Source: Bacillota bacterium (GTDB taxonomy: Bacteria > Bacillota > Clostridia > Acetivibrionales > DSM-1351). From it: DNA of 34,824 bases. The notes beneath the pieces were generated by a model, which was given only the letters and a program-made list of their open reading frames with translations, made no database searches and had not been told where the DNA came from. Position numbers and translations under genes: made by a program. The stretch covers positions 1 to 34,824 of the forward strand of contig JAEVZU010000268.1 in NCBI GenBank assembly GCA_023392075.1, written 5' to 3'. Numbering within the stretch: position 1 is the first letter of the stretch; each line of letters starts with the position of its first letter. Shown in pieces: positions 24,426 to 32,466 of the stretch.

Positions 24426-25721
24426 ATGACCAGATATGATGAGAAGAAGCAGTTAAAATGCTCTTTTTGCGGTAAGTCTCAAGAGCAGGTAAAAAGACTG
24501 GTTGCAGGTCCTGGAGTTTATATTTGCGACGAGTGTATCGAATTATGCTCAGAGATTATAGAAGAGGAATTTGAAGATACCAAAATAGATGCTGAAATTA
24601 ACGAAATACCAAAACCAAAAGAGATCAGAGAGATCCTTGACCAGTATGTCATAGGTCAGGATGCGGCAAAGAGATCCCTTTCGGTTGCTGTTTACAATCA
24701 TTACAAGAGAATAAACAGCGATTTAAAGTCCTCTGATATTGAACTACAGAAGAGCAATATCGTGATGCTGGGACCTACAGGCAGCGGTAAAACTTTTCTG
24801 GCGCAGACTCTTGCAAGAATACTGAATGTTCCTTTTGCAATCGCGGATGCTACTTCTCTCACTGAAGCAGGTTATGTCGGAGAGGATGTTGAAAACATCC
24901 TTTTAAGATTGATACAGGCTGCCGATTACGATATAGAAAAGGCTGAAAAGGGCATTATCTATATTGATGAAATAGATAAGATAGCCCGTAAATCTGAAAA
25001 TCCTTCCATAACCAGAGATGTTAGCGGTGAAGGAGTACAGCAGGCACTACTTAAAATATTGGAAGGTACGTTGGCTTCCGTTCCCCCCCAGGGAGGAAGA
25101 AAACATCCCCATCAGGAATTTATTCAAATTGATACCACAAACATACTATTCATATGCGGCGGTGCATTTGATGGTATTGACAAGATAATTCAAAACAGGA
25201 TAGGTAAAAAGTCACTTGGCTTCGGAGCCAAAATTGAAAGCAACAAGGACAGGGATGTGGGAGAGCTTCTCAAGGAAATACTTCCCCAGGACCTGCTGAA
25301 GTTCGGGCTTATTCCCGAGTTTGTTGGAAGACTTCCCATAGTGGTCACACTTCAGTCTCTGGATAAGAAGGCTCTTGTGCAGATACTTACCGAGCCAAAG
25401 AACGCATTGGTGAAACAATACCAGAAGCTGCTTGAAATGGACGATGTATTGCTGGAAATCCAGGAGGATGCTCTTGAATTGATCGCCCAAAAGGCAATAG
25501 CCAGAAATACCGGTGCCAGAGGGCTTCGTGCCATATTGGAAGAAATAATGCTTGGAGTAATGTACGATATACCGTCCATGAACAATGTTGAGAAATGCAT
25601 TATCAGCAAGGCGGTTATTGAGGATAATTCCCAGCCTGAGCTCATATTGAATGAGAACCGTAAATCCTTAAAAAAGCCAGGTTCCAAAAAGGCAAGAGTA
25701 AAGAAGGAATCTGTATCGTAA
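24426..25721 (+). CDS. clpX: Clp protease ATP-binding subunit ClpX
   Basis: A 431-residue AAA+ unfoldase that recognises substrates (including ssrA-tagged ones) and feeds them to ClpP. The N-terminal C4 zinc-binding domain has Cys12/15 and Cys34/37 (CSFCG and CDEC). The Walker A motif is GPTGSGKT, the pore loop GYVG and Walker B IIYIDEIDKI. The RKH loop is in GGRKHPHQEF. The ClpP-docking loop region IGF reads LGF (KSLGFGAK), a conservative change from the usual motif. The two adjacent ATGs at 24423 and 24426 are both possible; 24426 has the better 7-base spacing from GAGG. It is followed by a strong terminator. Confidence 0.97.
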   Translation: MTRYDEKKQLKCSFCGKSQEQVKRLVAGPGVYICDECIELCSEIIEEEFEDTKIDAEINEIPKPKEIREILDQYVIGQDAAKRSLSVAVYNHYKRINSDLKSSDIELQKSNIVMLGPTGSGKTFLAQTLARILNVPFAIADATSLTEAGYVGEDVENILLRLIQAADYDIEKAEKGIIYIDEIDKIARKSENPSITRDVSGEGVQQALLKILEGTLASVPPQGGRKHPHQEFIQIDTTNILFICGGAFDGIDKIIQNRIGKKSLGFGAKIESNKDRDVGELLKEILPQDLLKFGLIPEFVGRLPIVVTLQSLDKKALVQILTEPKNALVKQYQKLLEMDDVLLEIQEDALELIAQKAIARNTGARGLRAILEEIMLGVMYDIPSMNNVEKCIISKAVIEDNSQPELILNENRKSLKKPGSKKARVKKESVS

Positions 25722-25741
25722 GTTAATAACAGTATATAAAG

Positions 25742-25787
25742 AACTGCCCCGGATATTTTTTATAATGTCCGGAGGCAGTTTTTTTAT
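25742..25787 (+). terminator. Intrinsic terminator after clpX
   Basis: AACTGCC-CCGGATATT pairs with AATGTCCGGAGGCAGTT with one bulged base, followed by seven T. It is a strong terminator that ends the clpP-clpX transcript before lonB. Confidence 0.92.
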
Positions 25788-25877
25788 TTTTCAAAATTCT
25801 CCCATTTACTTGGATAAAATATAAATCATTGCCAATAATATTATAAGTACGCAGCAAATAAACTTAGGAGGTAATGT

Positions 25878-27560
25878 ATGTTTACAACCACGATGTTTAT
25901 CATACAGTTTTTCTTTTCAGTTATTATCGGTATTTATTTTTTTACTCTGCTTAAAACACAGCAGGGCAATAGGAGTGCTATTGACAAGGAGTCCAAAAAA
26001 GAACTGGAGAAGCTGAGAAAATTAAGGGATATTCATTTGACCGAGCCCTTATCTGAAAAAACAAGGCCGTCCACCTTAAAGGATATAATAGGTCAGGAAC
26101 AGGGAATAAAAGCGCTCCGGGCGTCTCTGTGCGGCTCGAATCCCCAGCATGTAATAATTTACGGACCTCCCGGAGTGGGTAAGACTGCTGCTGCAAGAGT
26201 AATCCTTGAAGAGGCGAAAAACAACGGGATTTCGCCCTTTAAAAAAGAGGCCAAGTTTGTTGAAATGGATGCTACGACCTTAAGGTTCGATGAAAGAGGA
26301 ATTGCAGATCCTCTGATCGGCTCGGTACATGACCCCATCTACCAGGGAGCGGGAGCTTATGGGGCGGCGGGTGTTCCTCAGCCCAAACCGGGAGCCGTGA
26401 CAAAAGCCCATGGAGGGATACTGTTCATTGATGAGATCGGAGAACTGCATCCCATACAGATGAACAAGCTGCTGAAGGTTTTGGAGGACAGAAGGGTTTT
26501 TCTTGAGAGTGCATATTACACCTCTGAAGACAGCAATATACCCTCACATATACATGATATATTTCAAAAAGGCTTACCGGCCGATTTCAGACTTGTAGGA
26601 GCTACAACGAGAACTCCTGATGAAATACCTGCAGCCATCAGATCAAGATGTGTAGAGATCCATTTCAGGCCTTTAAGGGCGGATGAAATAAGTGCCATTT
26701 GCGAAAACGCAGCACGAAAGGGTGGATATGCCCTAACCGACGGCTGCAGTGAGCAGGTTGCCAGATATGCGCAAAACGGAAGGGATGCCGTGAATATCAT
26801 CCAGATCGCAGGCGGAATAGCCATTCTGGAAAATAAAAATGCCATTGATGTAAAGGATATAGAATGGGTTATAGAATTCGGACATTACAGCCCGCGTATC
26901 GAGAAGAAAGTCAATTCCGATGTACAGATTGGCTGCATAAACGGTTTGGCGGTTTTCGGAAACAGTACGGGGATGGTTATTGATGTGGAAGCCACTGCAA
27001 TGGAGGTGGCACATGGTAACGGCGGTATCAAGATAACCGGAATTGTAGAGGAAGAGGAAATGGACAACAGGGGTCATAAACTCAAGAGGACCAGCTCCGC
27101 AAAGGCTTCGGTCGAAAATGTCCTTACAGTTTTAAAGAGGTATCTGGATATTGATTTCAAGGACTATGAAATACACCTCAATTTTCCTGGAGGTATACCC
27201 ATAGATGGACCCTCGGCAGGGATTACAATAGCAACAGCTGTTTATTCGGCTGTCAGGAATATTCCGGTCAGCGGTGATATAGCAATGACCGGAGAGATAT
27301 CCATCAAAGGAAAAGTCAAGCCTGTTGGGGGAGTTGTTGCAAAAGTGGAAGCAGCCAGAGCGGCCGGAATAAAAAAAGTATTCATACCCAGGGAAAATTA
27401 TCAGGAATTATTTGATGATATGGATATTGAAGTAATTGCCGTGGATAACATCGGGCAGGTAATGAAGTCGTTATTTGATGCCGACGTCATAGAAAGAAAG
27501 GATGAAGCCGTCCTAAACAGCACGGTGCCTGTCACGGTGCTGACAGCCCAGGGGACATGA
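25878..27560 (+). CDS. lonB: LonB, membrane-anchored ATP-dependent protease of spore formers
   Basis: A 560-residue Lon-family protease. An N-terminal membrane segment (about 3-24) replaces the usual Lon N-domain. The AAA+ module has Walker A GPPGVGKT (96-103), GGILFIDEIGELHPIQMNKL as Walker B, and GATTRTPDEIPAAIRSRC as sensor and arginine-finger region. The protease domain has Ser446 in GPSAGIT and Lys489 in VVAKVEAARAAG, 43 residues apart as in E. coli Lon. In Bacillus subtilis LonB lies between clpX and lonA and is linked to sporulation. Here it follows clpX, but lonA is not the next gene. AGGAGG lies 6 bases before the ATG. Confidence 0.95.
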   Translation: MFTTTMFIIQFFFSVIIGIYFFTLLKTQQGNRSAIDKESKKELEKLRKLRDIHLTEPLSEKTRPSTLKDIIGQEQGIKALRASLCGSNPQHVIIYGPPGVGKTAAARVILEEAKNNGISPFKKEAKFVEMDATTLRFDERGIADPLIGSVHDPIYQGAGAYGAAGVPQPKPGAVTKAHGGILFIDEIGELHPIQMNKLLKVLEDRRVFLESAYYTSEDSNIPSHIHDIFQKGLPADFRLVGATTRTPDEIPAAIRSRCVEIHFRPLRADEISAICENAARKGGYALTDGCSEQVARYAQNGRDAVNIIQIAGGIAILENKNAIDVKDIEWVIEFGHYSPRIEKKVNSDVQIGCINGLAVFGNSTGMVIDVEATAMEVAHGNGGIKITGIVEEEEMDNRGHKLKRTSSAKASVENVLTVLKRYLDIDFKDYEIHLNFPGGIPIDGPSAGITIATAVYSAVRNIPVSGDIAMTGEISIKGKVKPVGGVVAKVEAARAAGIKKVFIPRENYQELFDDMDIEVIAVDNIGQVMKSLFDADVIERKDEAVLNSTVPVTVLTAQGT

Positions 27561-27909
27561 ATCGTGGAATTGAATACTGCTAAAATTGTTTGTGAATTAG
27601 CTGGGAAACTATAAGACTTATCTAAATGGTAGCAGTATCCATTAAATTAAACGTTTCGTTAAATTCACTCGTTGTGCTGGCTATATTGTCTCGAAACTTT
27701 GCAATAAAATGGGTTATACCGATTACCGGTACGCGAGTACAACTTCAAGCAATGGACAGTACGGTAAAAGTGCTTGCTGAAAATTTGTAGGTGAACAATA
27801 AGTATTTTAGCCGGCAAAGTGACAGGAGGTCACTTTGAGCAGCTCTGATTACAAACAATTTTAATTTATGAAATCAAGTCTTAAGTGATATCGGCCAATA
27901 CACTTAATG

Positions 27910-27954
27910 AAAGAACAGTCCGGCGGACAATGGCGTCCGGCCGGGCTGTTCTTT
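27910..27954. terminator. Long GC-rich hairpin before the nuclease gene
   Basis: AAAGAACAGTCCGGC (27910-27924) pairs with GCCGGGCTGTTCTTT (27940-27954) with one G-U pair, and GGAC/GTCC continues inside. There is no separate U-tract. It is most likely a terminator for readthrough from lonB, lying just before the nuclease promoter. Confidence 0.6.
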
Positions 27955-27965
27955 GCGCCGCTCTG

Positions 27966-27974
27966 TGGTATAAT
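27966..27974 (+). promoter_or_regulatory. Extended -10 promoter of the nuclease gene
   Basis: TGGTATAAT (27966-27974) is a perfect extended -10. There is no good -35 at the usual distance, as is common for this promoter class. It lies 33 bases before the nuclease start. Confidence 0.6.
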
Positions 27975-28006
27975 TACCTTTGCAGAAAAAATGAAAGGTG
28001 AATCCC

Positions 28007-28720
28007 ATGAAGAAAAAAACCATATCAGCACTCGCAACTATAGTAACAGCCGCAGTCATTCTTATTGGAGGTGTAATTAACGAGCAGGGGGATAAAAATC
28101 TTCTTAATGATTCTTCCCATGCTTCAAGCAGTGTGAAATCAAGCCGGGATGCGGGCGGTTCACAGGAGAGTACCTATCAGGCTTCAATAACTTTTCCGGA
28201 GGAGCTCTTAAAGGCAGATACCGAAGGCATAGCCCCATTCGGCTATATTGAGGCGACAGTATCCAAAGTTACTGATGGTGATACATTTCATATAAACTAT
28301 GAAAACAGGGCTTACAAAGTCAGAATGCTGGACATAGATACGCCTGAATCGGTCAAAGCCGGAGTCAAGCCGCAGCCATTTTCAAAGGAGGCGTCCAGGC
28401 TGACCGAAGAAACGCTGACCGGCAGGAACGTCAAGCTTATTTTTGAAAAAGATACCACTGATCAATTTGACAGGCTCCTTGCACATGTTATTCTTGAGGA
28501 CAATACATATTATAATGCCTATATGGTTGAAACCGGATATGCAATATGCGTTTTTTACAGTCCCAATACCTTGCTGAAGGAGTATTTCAATGAACTGCAG
28601 GATAATGCCGTTAATGAACAAAGAGGCTTCTGGCAATTACCCGAAAAAGAAAGACCGTTTATAAAGGACGGTAAGGGAAAATACATTGCAGCCTATAAAT
28701 CCAAAGATAAAGCCGCATAA
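28007..28720 (+). CDS. Membrane-anchored or secreted thermonuclease (SNase-like)
   Basis: A 237-residue protein with an N-terminal hydrophobic segment (about 6-25) that is a signal peptide or anchor. A Ser-rich linker follows, then a staphylococcal nuclease-like domain (about 75-225). The catalytic pattern is present: DGDT for calcium binding, YKVRMLDIDTPE with the first arginine and the glutamate, and DRLLAHV with the second arginine. It therefore probably cleaves DNA and RNA outside the cell. The start is set at the ATG at 28007 with AAAGGTG 6 bases upstream, not at the GTG at 27998. It stands alone between terminators. Confidence 0.9.
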   Translation: MKKKTISALATIVTAAVILIGGVINEQGDKNLLNDSSHASSSVKSSRDAGGSQESTYQASITFPEELLKADTEGIAPFGYIEATVSKVTDGDTFHINYENRAYKVRMLDIDTPESVKAGVKPQPFSKEASRLTEETLTGRNVKLIFEKDTTDQFDRLLAHVILEDNTYYNAYMVETGYAICVFYSPNTLLKEYFNELQDNAVNEQRGFWQLPEKERPFIKDGKGKYIAAYKSKDKAA

Positions 28721-29027
28721 TGATATGTAATTTTCTTATAAGGCCCAAAAAAAACAGGATTTTTGTCGTCAGACTTTCCTAAAATTTATGTGGGACTCTG
28801 GGACTAGTTCGATTGGTAGCTATTGTCTATTTTCAGAATAGCGTATAATTTGGTAATATAAGGTTGAACATTAGCATTTCTCCTTTTAGGGGCATGGAGC
28901 CCGTAAGGCTCCATGTTTTTTTTGTTGTCTTTTTGCCATCCTGTTTGTGCCTGCCTTGATAAAACACCGCCTTTAAGCTATTATATTTTGTATAAACTGT
29001 TATATTATTTACGGAGGCTAACGTAAA
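28721..29027. other. Intergenic region with a possible small transcript
   Basis: About 307 bases without a protein gene. It contains a TATAAT at 28844-28849 and a strong terminator at 28893-28923. The remainder, up to the GGAGG of tsaD, is AT-rich and holds a possible tsaD promoter (TATAAA near 28991-28996). Confidence 0.35.
28893..28923 (+). terminator. Strong intrinsic terminator between the nuclease gene and tsaD
   Basis: A perfect 9-bp stem CATGGAGCC/GGCTCCATG with a 5-base loop is followed by eight T. It lies 173 bases beyond the nuclease stop. Confidence 0.92.
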
Positions 29028-30038
29028 ATGGATACACTTATTCTTGGAATAGAGAGCAGTTGTGATGAGACTTCTGCTTCAGTTATAAAGAACGGCAGAT
29101 ATATATTGTCAAATGTAATATCCTCTCAAATTGACCTGCATAAAAAATATGGGGGAGTTGTACCTGAAATAGCATCCAGAAAGCATGTGGAACTTATTAT
29201 ACCGGTTATAAACCAGGCTCTGGAGGAAGCAGGAGTTAAGCTTGATGATATTGCCGCCATAGGAGTTACTTATGGTCCGGGACTTGTGGGTGCACTTCTG
29301 GTTGGTTTGACGGCGGCTAAGGCCATAGCCTTTACAACCGGGAAACCACTGGTCGGAGTTCATCACATAGAAGGGCACATAGCGGCGAACTATCTGCAAT
29401 ATCCAGATTTGGAGCCTCCATTCATATGCCTTGTTGCTTCGGGAGGACACAGTCATATAGTTCAGGTTGAAAGCTATAACAAATTTGAGATACTGGGACA
29501 GACAAGGGATGATGCTGCGGGAGAGGCCTTTGATAAAATCTCCAGAGCCATAGGACTCGGATATCCGGGAGGCCCCTTGATTGACAAGTATGCAGCCCAG
29601 GGAAACAGTAAAGCGGTAAAATTCCCCAGAGTACAGTTTGAGGACGGATCTCTGGATTTTAGCTTCAGCGGACTGAAAACGGCCGTACTGAATCATTTAA
29701 ACAGGCTGGAACAAACAGGGGAGCAGGTCAACATACCTGATGTAGCTGCCAGTTTTCAGCAGGCGGTAGTTGACGTTCTTGTTAAAAATACCATAAGCGC
29801 TGCAAAGCTGAAGGGTACAGATAAAATTGCATTAGCCGGAGGTGTGGCAGCCAATTCTCAATTGAGAAGTGAAATGAAAAGCCAGGCAAAAAAGCATGGA
29901 ATTGAAGTCTTGTATCCCGATTTGATTCTTTGTACCGATAATGCTGCTATGATAGGCTGTGCCGCATATTTTGAATATATAAACGGAAAGCGTTCCGGGA
30001 TGGATTTAAATGCCATTCCTGGTCTCAAATTGGGATAA
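29028..30038 (+). CDS. tsaD: tRNA N6-threonylcarbamoyladenosine transferase TsaD
   Basis: A 336-residue ASKHA-fold enzyme that, with TsaB and TsaE, transfers threonylcarbamoyl from TC-AMP to A37 of tRNAs that read ANN codons. Landmarks are LGIESSCDETSASVI, GGVVPEIASRKH, the metal-binding HHIEGH (His113 and His117), LVASGGHSH, GEAFDKISRAIGLGYPGGP and GGVAANSQLR. The length is normal. GGAGG lies about 10 bases before the ATG. tsaB and tsaE are not adjacent in this window. Confidence 0.97.
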   Translation: MDTLILGIESSCDETSASVIKNGRYILSNVISSQIDLHKKYGGVVPEIASRKHVELIIPVINQALEEAGVKLDDIAAIGVTYGPGLVGALLVGLTAAKAIAFTTGKPLVGVHHIEGHIAANYLQYPDLEPPFICLVASGGHSHIVQVESYNKFEILGQTRDDAAGEAFDKISRAIGLGYPGGPLIDKYAAQGNSKAVKFPRVQFEDGSLDFSFSGLKTAVLNHLNRLEQTGEQVNIPDVAASFQQAVVDVLVKNTISAAKLKGTDKIALAGGVAANSQLRSEMKSQAKKHGIEVLYPDLILCTDNAAMIGCAAYFEYINGKRSGMDLNAIPGLKLG

Positions 30039-30059
30039 ACAGGAAATGTTTGTCAGAAG

Positions 30060-30311
30060 TTATCCACAGGGTGTATAAAAAGTGAAAAAAACTTGTTTTA
30101 CTGCAATAATAACGGGTATACGGTCATGAGAATTTTTGACATAAAATGTAAAATAATCTGCAAGCCCTTGTAAAATACGGTTTCAAGATGTGGATTTTAC
30201 CAATGTGAATAATTTTCTGTGAATAATTTTACACTTCTGTGGAAATATCTCGAAATATAACAGCCATAAGTATTACAGAGTTGTGGATAAATATGTGGAT
30301 ATTGTGAATAA
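30060..30311. promoter_or_regulatory. Cluster of DnaA boxes between convergent genes
   Basis: A perfect DnaA box, TTATCCACA, is at 30060-30068, and a perfect one in the other orientation, TGTGGATAA, at 30282-30290. One-mismatch boxes TGTGAATAA are at 30204-30212, 30218-30226 and 30303-30311, and TGTGGATAT at 30294-30302. All but the first point the same way, and the last three lie within 30 bases. The 392-base spacer (30039-30431) is AT-rich and has no gene. It could titrate DnaA or modulate its activity, like DnaA-box clusters known in other bacteria, or be an origin remnant. Confidence 0.7.
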
Positions 30312-30411
30312 TTTTTGACGGTAAGTTCTATTTTTCAGGAAATATAATAATATTATTATTTAAATTATCTGCATGGAAAGTTTTGAAAGAAGCACCTGCA
30401 AATAAAAGTGT

Positions 30412-30446
30412 AAAAAAACTAACAAGCCGCATCAGCGGCTTGTTAG
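30412..30446 (-). terminator. Intrinsic terminator of the transglycosylase gene, overlapping its last codons
   Basis: On the minus strand a perfect 12-bp stem (30446-30435 with 30430-30419) with a 4-base loop is followed by TTTTTTT. The last codons (MLTSR, stop) of the lytic transglycosylase gene lie inside the stem and loop. Confidence 0.92.
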
Positions 30447-31148
30447 CATTTTATACTGGTTATAATATTCACTTACTTTTTGAACATAGTCATGAGTTTC
30501 AGTAAAGGGCGGAATGCCATCATACTTTTCAACGGAATTCGGTCCTGCATTATATGCAGCCAGAGCCAGACTTAAATCACCGTTGAACCTTGAGAGCTGG
30601 TCCTTTAAATACTGGGTTCCTCCTCTAATGTTCTGAACAATATCAAAAGGGTCCGAAACATTAAGTGCATCTGCTGTTCCGGGCATTAACTGCATCAATC
30701 CCTGTGCCCCTGAAGTAGATATAGCCCTTGGATTGAAGGACGACTCCTGCTTCATGACAGCCCTTATGAGATCCTTGTCCACTCCGTACATTTGCGATGC
30801 ATTATCTACAGCAGCATTTATTATATTCATGAGCTGTGTTTGGTCGCTTGGTATATAAGCTGTTGATTTGGCAAGTGCCGACTGAGCCCTTAATATATTT
30901 ATCGAATCGGAATCCTCATCCCTGTTCAGATTTCTTAAAAGGTTCGTCCAGGTATCGGAGCTTGTTAAGGATGAGCCATCTGTAAGCGGATTGTCCAAAC
31001 CCAGCAGGGCAGCGTCAGCCAGATATTTTTCAAAAGGGATATCCGATGTATCAGTGTCCTTTGATGTTAATCCGGAATCTATACCGGCCAGCCTGCTCTC
31101 AATTTCAGCCAGCTTCTGATTGAATATCGTGTTTACGTCTAAATTCAT
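30432..31148 (-). CDS. Lytic transglycosylase (Slt/SLT-domain) protein
   Basis: A 238-residue protein whose C-terminal half (about 105-232) is a lysozyme-like transglycosylase domain that cleaves peptidoglycan glycan strands. The catalytic glutamate is in AVMKQESSFNP (Glu135). Other family landmarks are SGAQGLMQLMPGTA, GGTQYLKDQL and LALAAYNAGPNSVEKYDGIP. The N-terminal 100 residues are hydrophilic and have no signal peptide or anchor, which is unusual for an enzyme that must reach the wall. Similar soluble forms occur in flagellar assembly, but no flagellar gene is next to it. AGGAGG lies 4 bases before the ATG, so the start is firm. It is closed by its own terminator. Confidence 0.92.
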   Translation of the reverse strand: MNLDVNTIFNQKLAEIESRLAGIDSGLTSKDTDTSDIPFEKYLADAALLGLDNPLTDGSSLTSSDTWTNLLRNLNRDEDSDSINILRAQSALAKSTAYIPSDQTQLMNIINAAVDNASQMYGVDKDLIRAVMKQESSFNPRAISTSGAQGLMQLMPGTADALNVSDPFDIVQNIRGGTQYLKDQLSRFNGDLSLALAAYNAGPNSVEKYDGIPPFTETHDYVQKVSEYYNQYKMLTSR

Positions 31149-31312
31149 ACAACCTCCTCTTACCCCATTATAAAGACAATTATAATATAAAAGTTCAAGT
31201 AATTACAGTTAAAAAATACATACCATATAATCTATATCGGAAGAATGTCATAAAAAAATTATACTTAAGCCATATATTTTAGCAGATAATTATGAGGCGA
31301 CGTAATTAAAAT

Positions 31313-31624
31313 TCACGATATTTCTACAAGCATTTTCCTGGAAAATTTCGAACAGGCATTTCTCTTATTACCGTCATATTCCCGCGCCGAGAACAGCTTG
31401 CACTTGCCGAAAGCCTGATCAGGTGAATCCAATTCCACCAGAAAGTATTCACAATGGATACATTTATAGCTGTTCTGCCGGTCAGCAGCCGCATCGGCAG
31501 AACCTTTATATTTGAAGCAAAAATAATCTGGAGTTACAACTCCATGATATTTGCACAAAATGTCCTTTGTCAGGTGCAGAGGTGTCCCCCGCTCGCAATT
31601 ATTACAGCATTTTGCCCGCTTCAT
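31313..31624 (-). CDS. Small Cys-rich protein with two probable metal-binding modules
   Basis: A 103-residue protein with nine cysteines that I do not recognise. It appears to be a duplication. Cys7-x2-Cys10-x13-Cys24-x11-Cys36 (followed by FKY) parallels Cys55-x2-Cys58-x16-Cys75-x15-Cys91 (followed by SKF). Cys6 is extra. The pattern suggests two zinc ribbons or another metal site. There is no signal peptide. The start at 31624 (MKRAKCCNN) is chosen because GGGTGG is 8 bases upstream; the longer frame begins with a GTG inside that site. It lies alone, divergent from the DUF402 gene. Confidence 0.72.
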   Translation of the reverse strand: MKRAKCCNNCERGTPLHLTKDILCKYHGVVTPDYFCFKYKGSADAAADRQNSYKCIHCEYFLVELDSPDQAFGKCKLFSAREYDGNKRNACSKFSRKMLVEIS

Positions 31625-31799
31625 AAATAAAACCACCCTTTAGCTCAAAAGTTTGTTTTCATTATAACAAAACATATGCCTTTAGTAAAAAATTGGGAAA
31701 TAGTAACGTTAATAAAAACAAATTCACATATGCCTTCAAAAACAGTAAATTCTAATGTATAATAACCATAAGCAAATTTTGACGATTTTAGGAGAAGAT

Positions 31800-32282
31800 A
31801 TGAATAAACCAAGTATTTTAAGAACCAGATTTATTCCATTTGAAACAGTTGATATTTCCAGTGATGAGTTGCTATATATTGATGAAGAGATTTTAATTAC
31901 ACGGTGGAAGGCAATCAGGCCCAGAGCAGATATATCGGGTGGAATTTCATACACCTTCTTGAAAGAAGGCATTAAAATAAGCAGGTTTTACGATGCCGGC
32001 AAAAAGTTTGCATACTGGTATTGTGATATTATTGATGTTAAGTACGAAAAAGATTTAAACAGGTATACGTTGATAGATCTGCTGCTGGATGTCAAGCTGA
32101 TGCCCGACGGCACCATGAAGGTGCTTGATGCCGATGAACTGGCAATTGCTCTTGAGCAAGGGCTTATTACGCAGGAACAGGCCTGCAGGTCTTTAAAGAA
32201 GATGGACAGCATTCTGCAATGTATATATAATAATTCCTTCCCGCCTGCTATTTGTATGGAGCAGAAATACTGGGAGGTATAA
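31800..32282 (+). CDS. DUF402 family protein (possible nucleoside phosphatase)
   Basis: A 160-residue protein matching the DUF402 fold, with the run of aromatic and acidic residues FAYWYCDIIDVKYEKD, LIDLLLDVKLMPDG and VLDADEL. Members include FomD and the Ntdp nucleoside tri- and diphosphatases, which use the conserved Asp/Glu residues to hold metal. The exact substrate is not shown. The start at 31800 has AGGAGA upstream; the frame extends back to 31755 without a ribosome binding site. A TATAAT at 31758-31763 lies 37 bases ahead of the start. Confidence 0.82.
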   Translation: MNKPSILRTRFIPFETVDISSDELLYIDEEILITRWKAIRPRADISGGISYTFLKEGIKISRFYDAGKKFAYWYCDIIDVKYEKDLNRYTLIDLLLDVKLMPDGTMKVLDADELAIALEQGLITQEQACRSLKKMDSILQCIYNNSFPPAICMEQKYWEV

Positions 32283-32290
32283 AAATAATT

Positions 32291-32463
32291 GTCTGTAACA
32301 TCTAAATTCATACATTGCCGGCGGTAAAATTTCCCCAGGACTGCGTTGCCGAAAAGCACTGCTTCGCAGTACTTTATTGGAAAAAGCGATTATTCCGCCC
32401 TTCTCAGCCTTATCCGGAGTAAATTTTCCCGGCAGAACAATATATGCTTTAGCTGATACAGAC
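32291..32463. mobile_element. 173-bp TIR element, inverted relative to its neighbour
   Basis: The ends GTCTGTA (32291-32297) and TACAGAC (32457-32463) are inverted. Similarity continues inward: TCTGTAACATCTAAATTCAT on the left against TCTGTATCAGCTAAAGCATA read inward from the right. Inside are a GGAAAAA/TTATTCC hairpin (32379-32396) and a CTGCGTT box (32341-32347, complement of AACGCAG). This is the same interior module as 32467-32627, on the other strand. It abuts that element with only 3 bases between. It has no reading frame of its own. Confidence 0.65.
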
Positions 32464-32466
32464 CCC

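Larger units (their letters stand above)
27561..27997. other. Intergenic region after lonB
   Basis: A 437-base stretch without a convincing gene. A 54-codon open frame (27626-27790) has no ribosome binding site and no recognised product. A perfect 8-bp stem AAAGTGAC/GTCACTTT with loop AGGAG is at 27816-27836. The AGGAGG within it precedes a nine-codon frame beginning with TTG at 27835. The hairpin at 27910-27954 and the promoter at 27966-27974 are listed separately. This may be eroded coding sequence. Confidence 0.4.

Noticed and set aside
27626..27790. 54-codon plus-strand frame after lonB
   Set aside because: It has no ribosome binding site, overlaps a second open frame of similar quality, and has no recognisable product.
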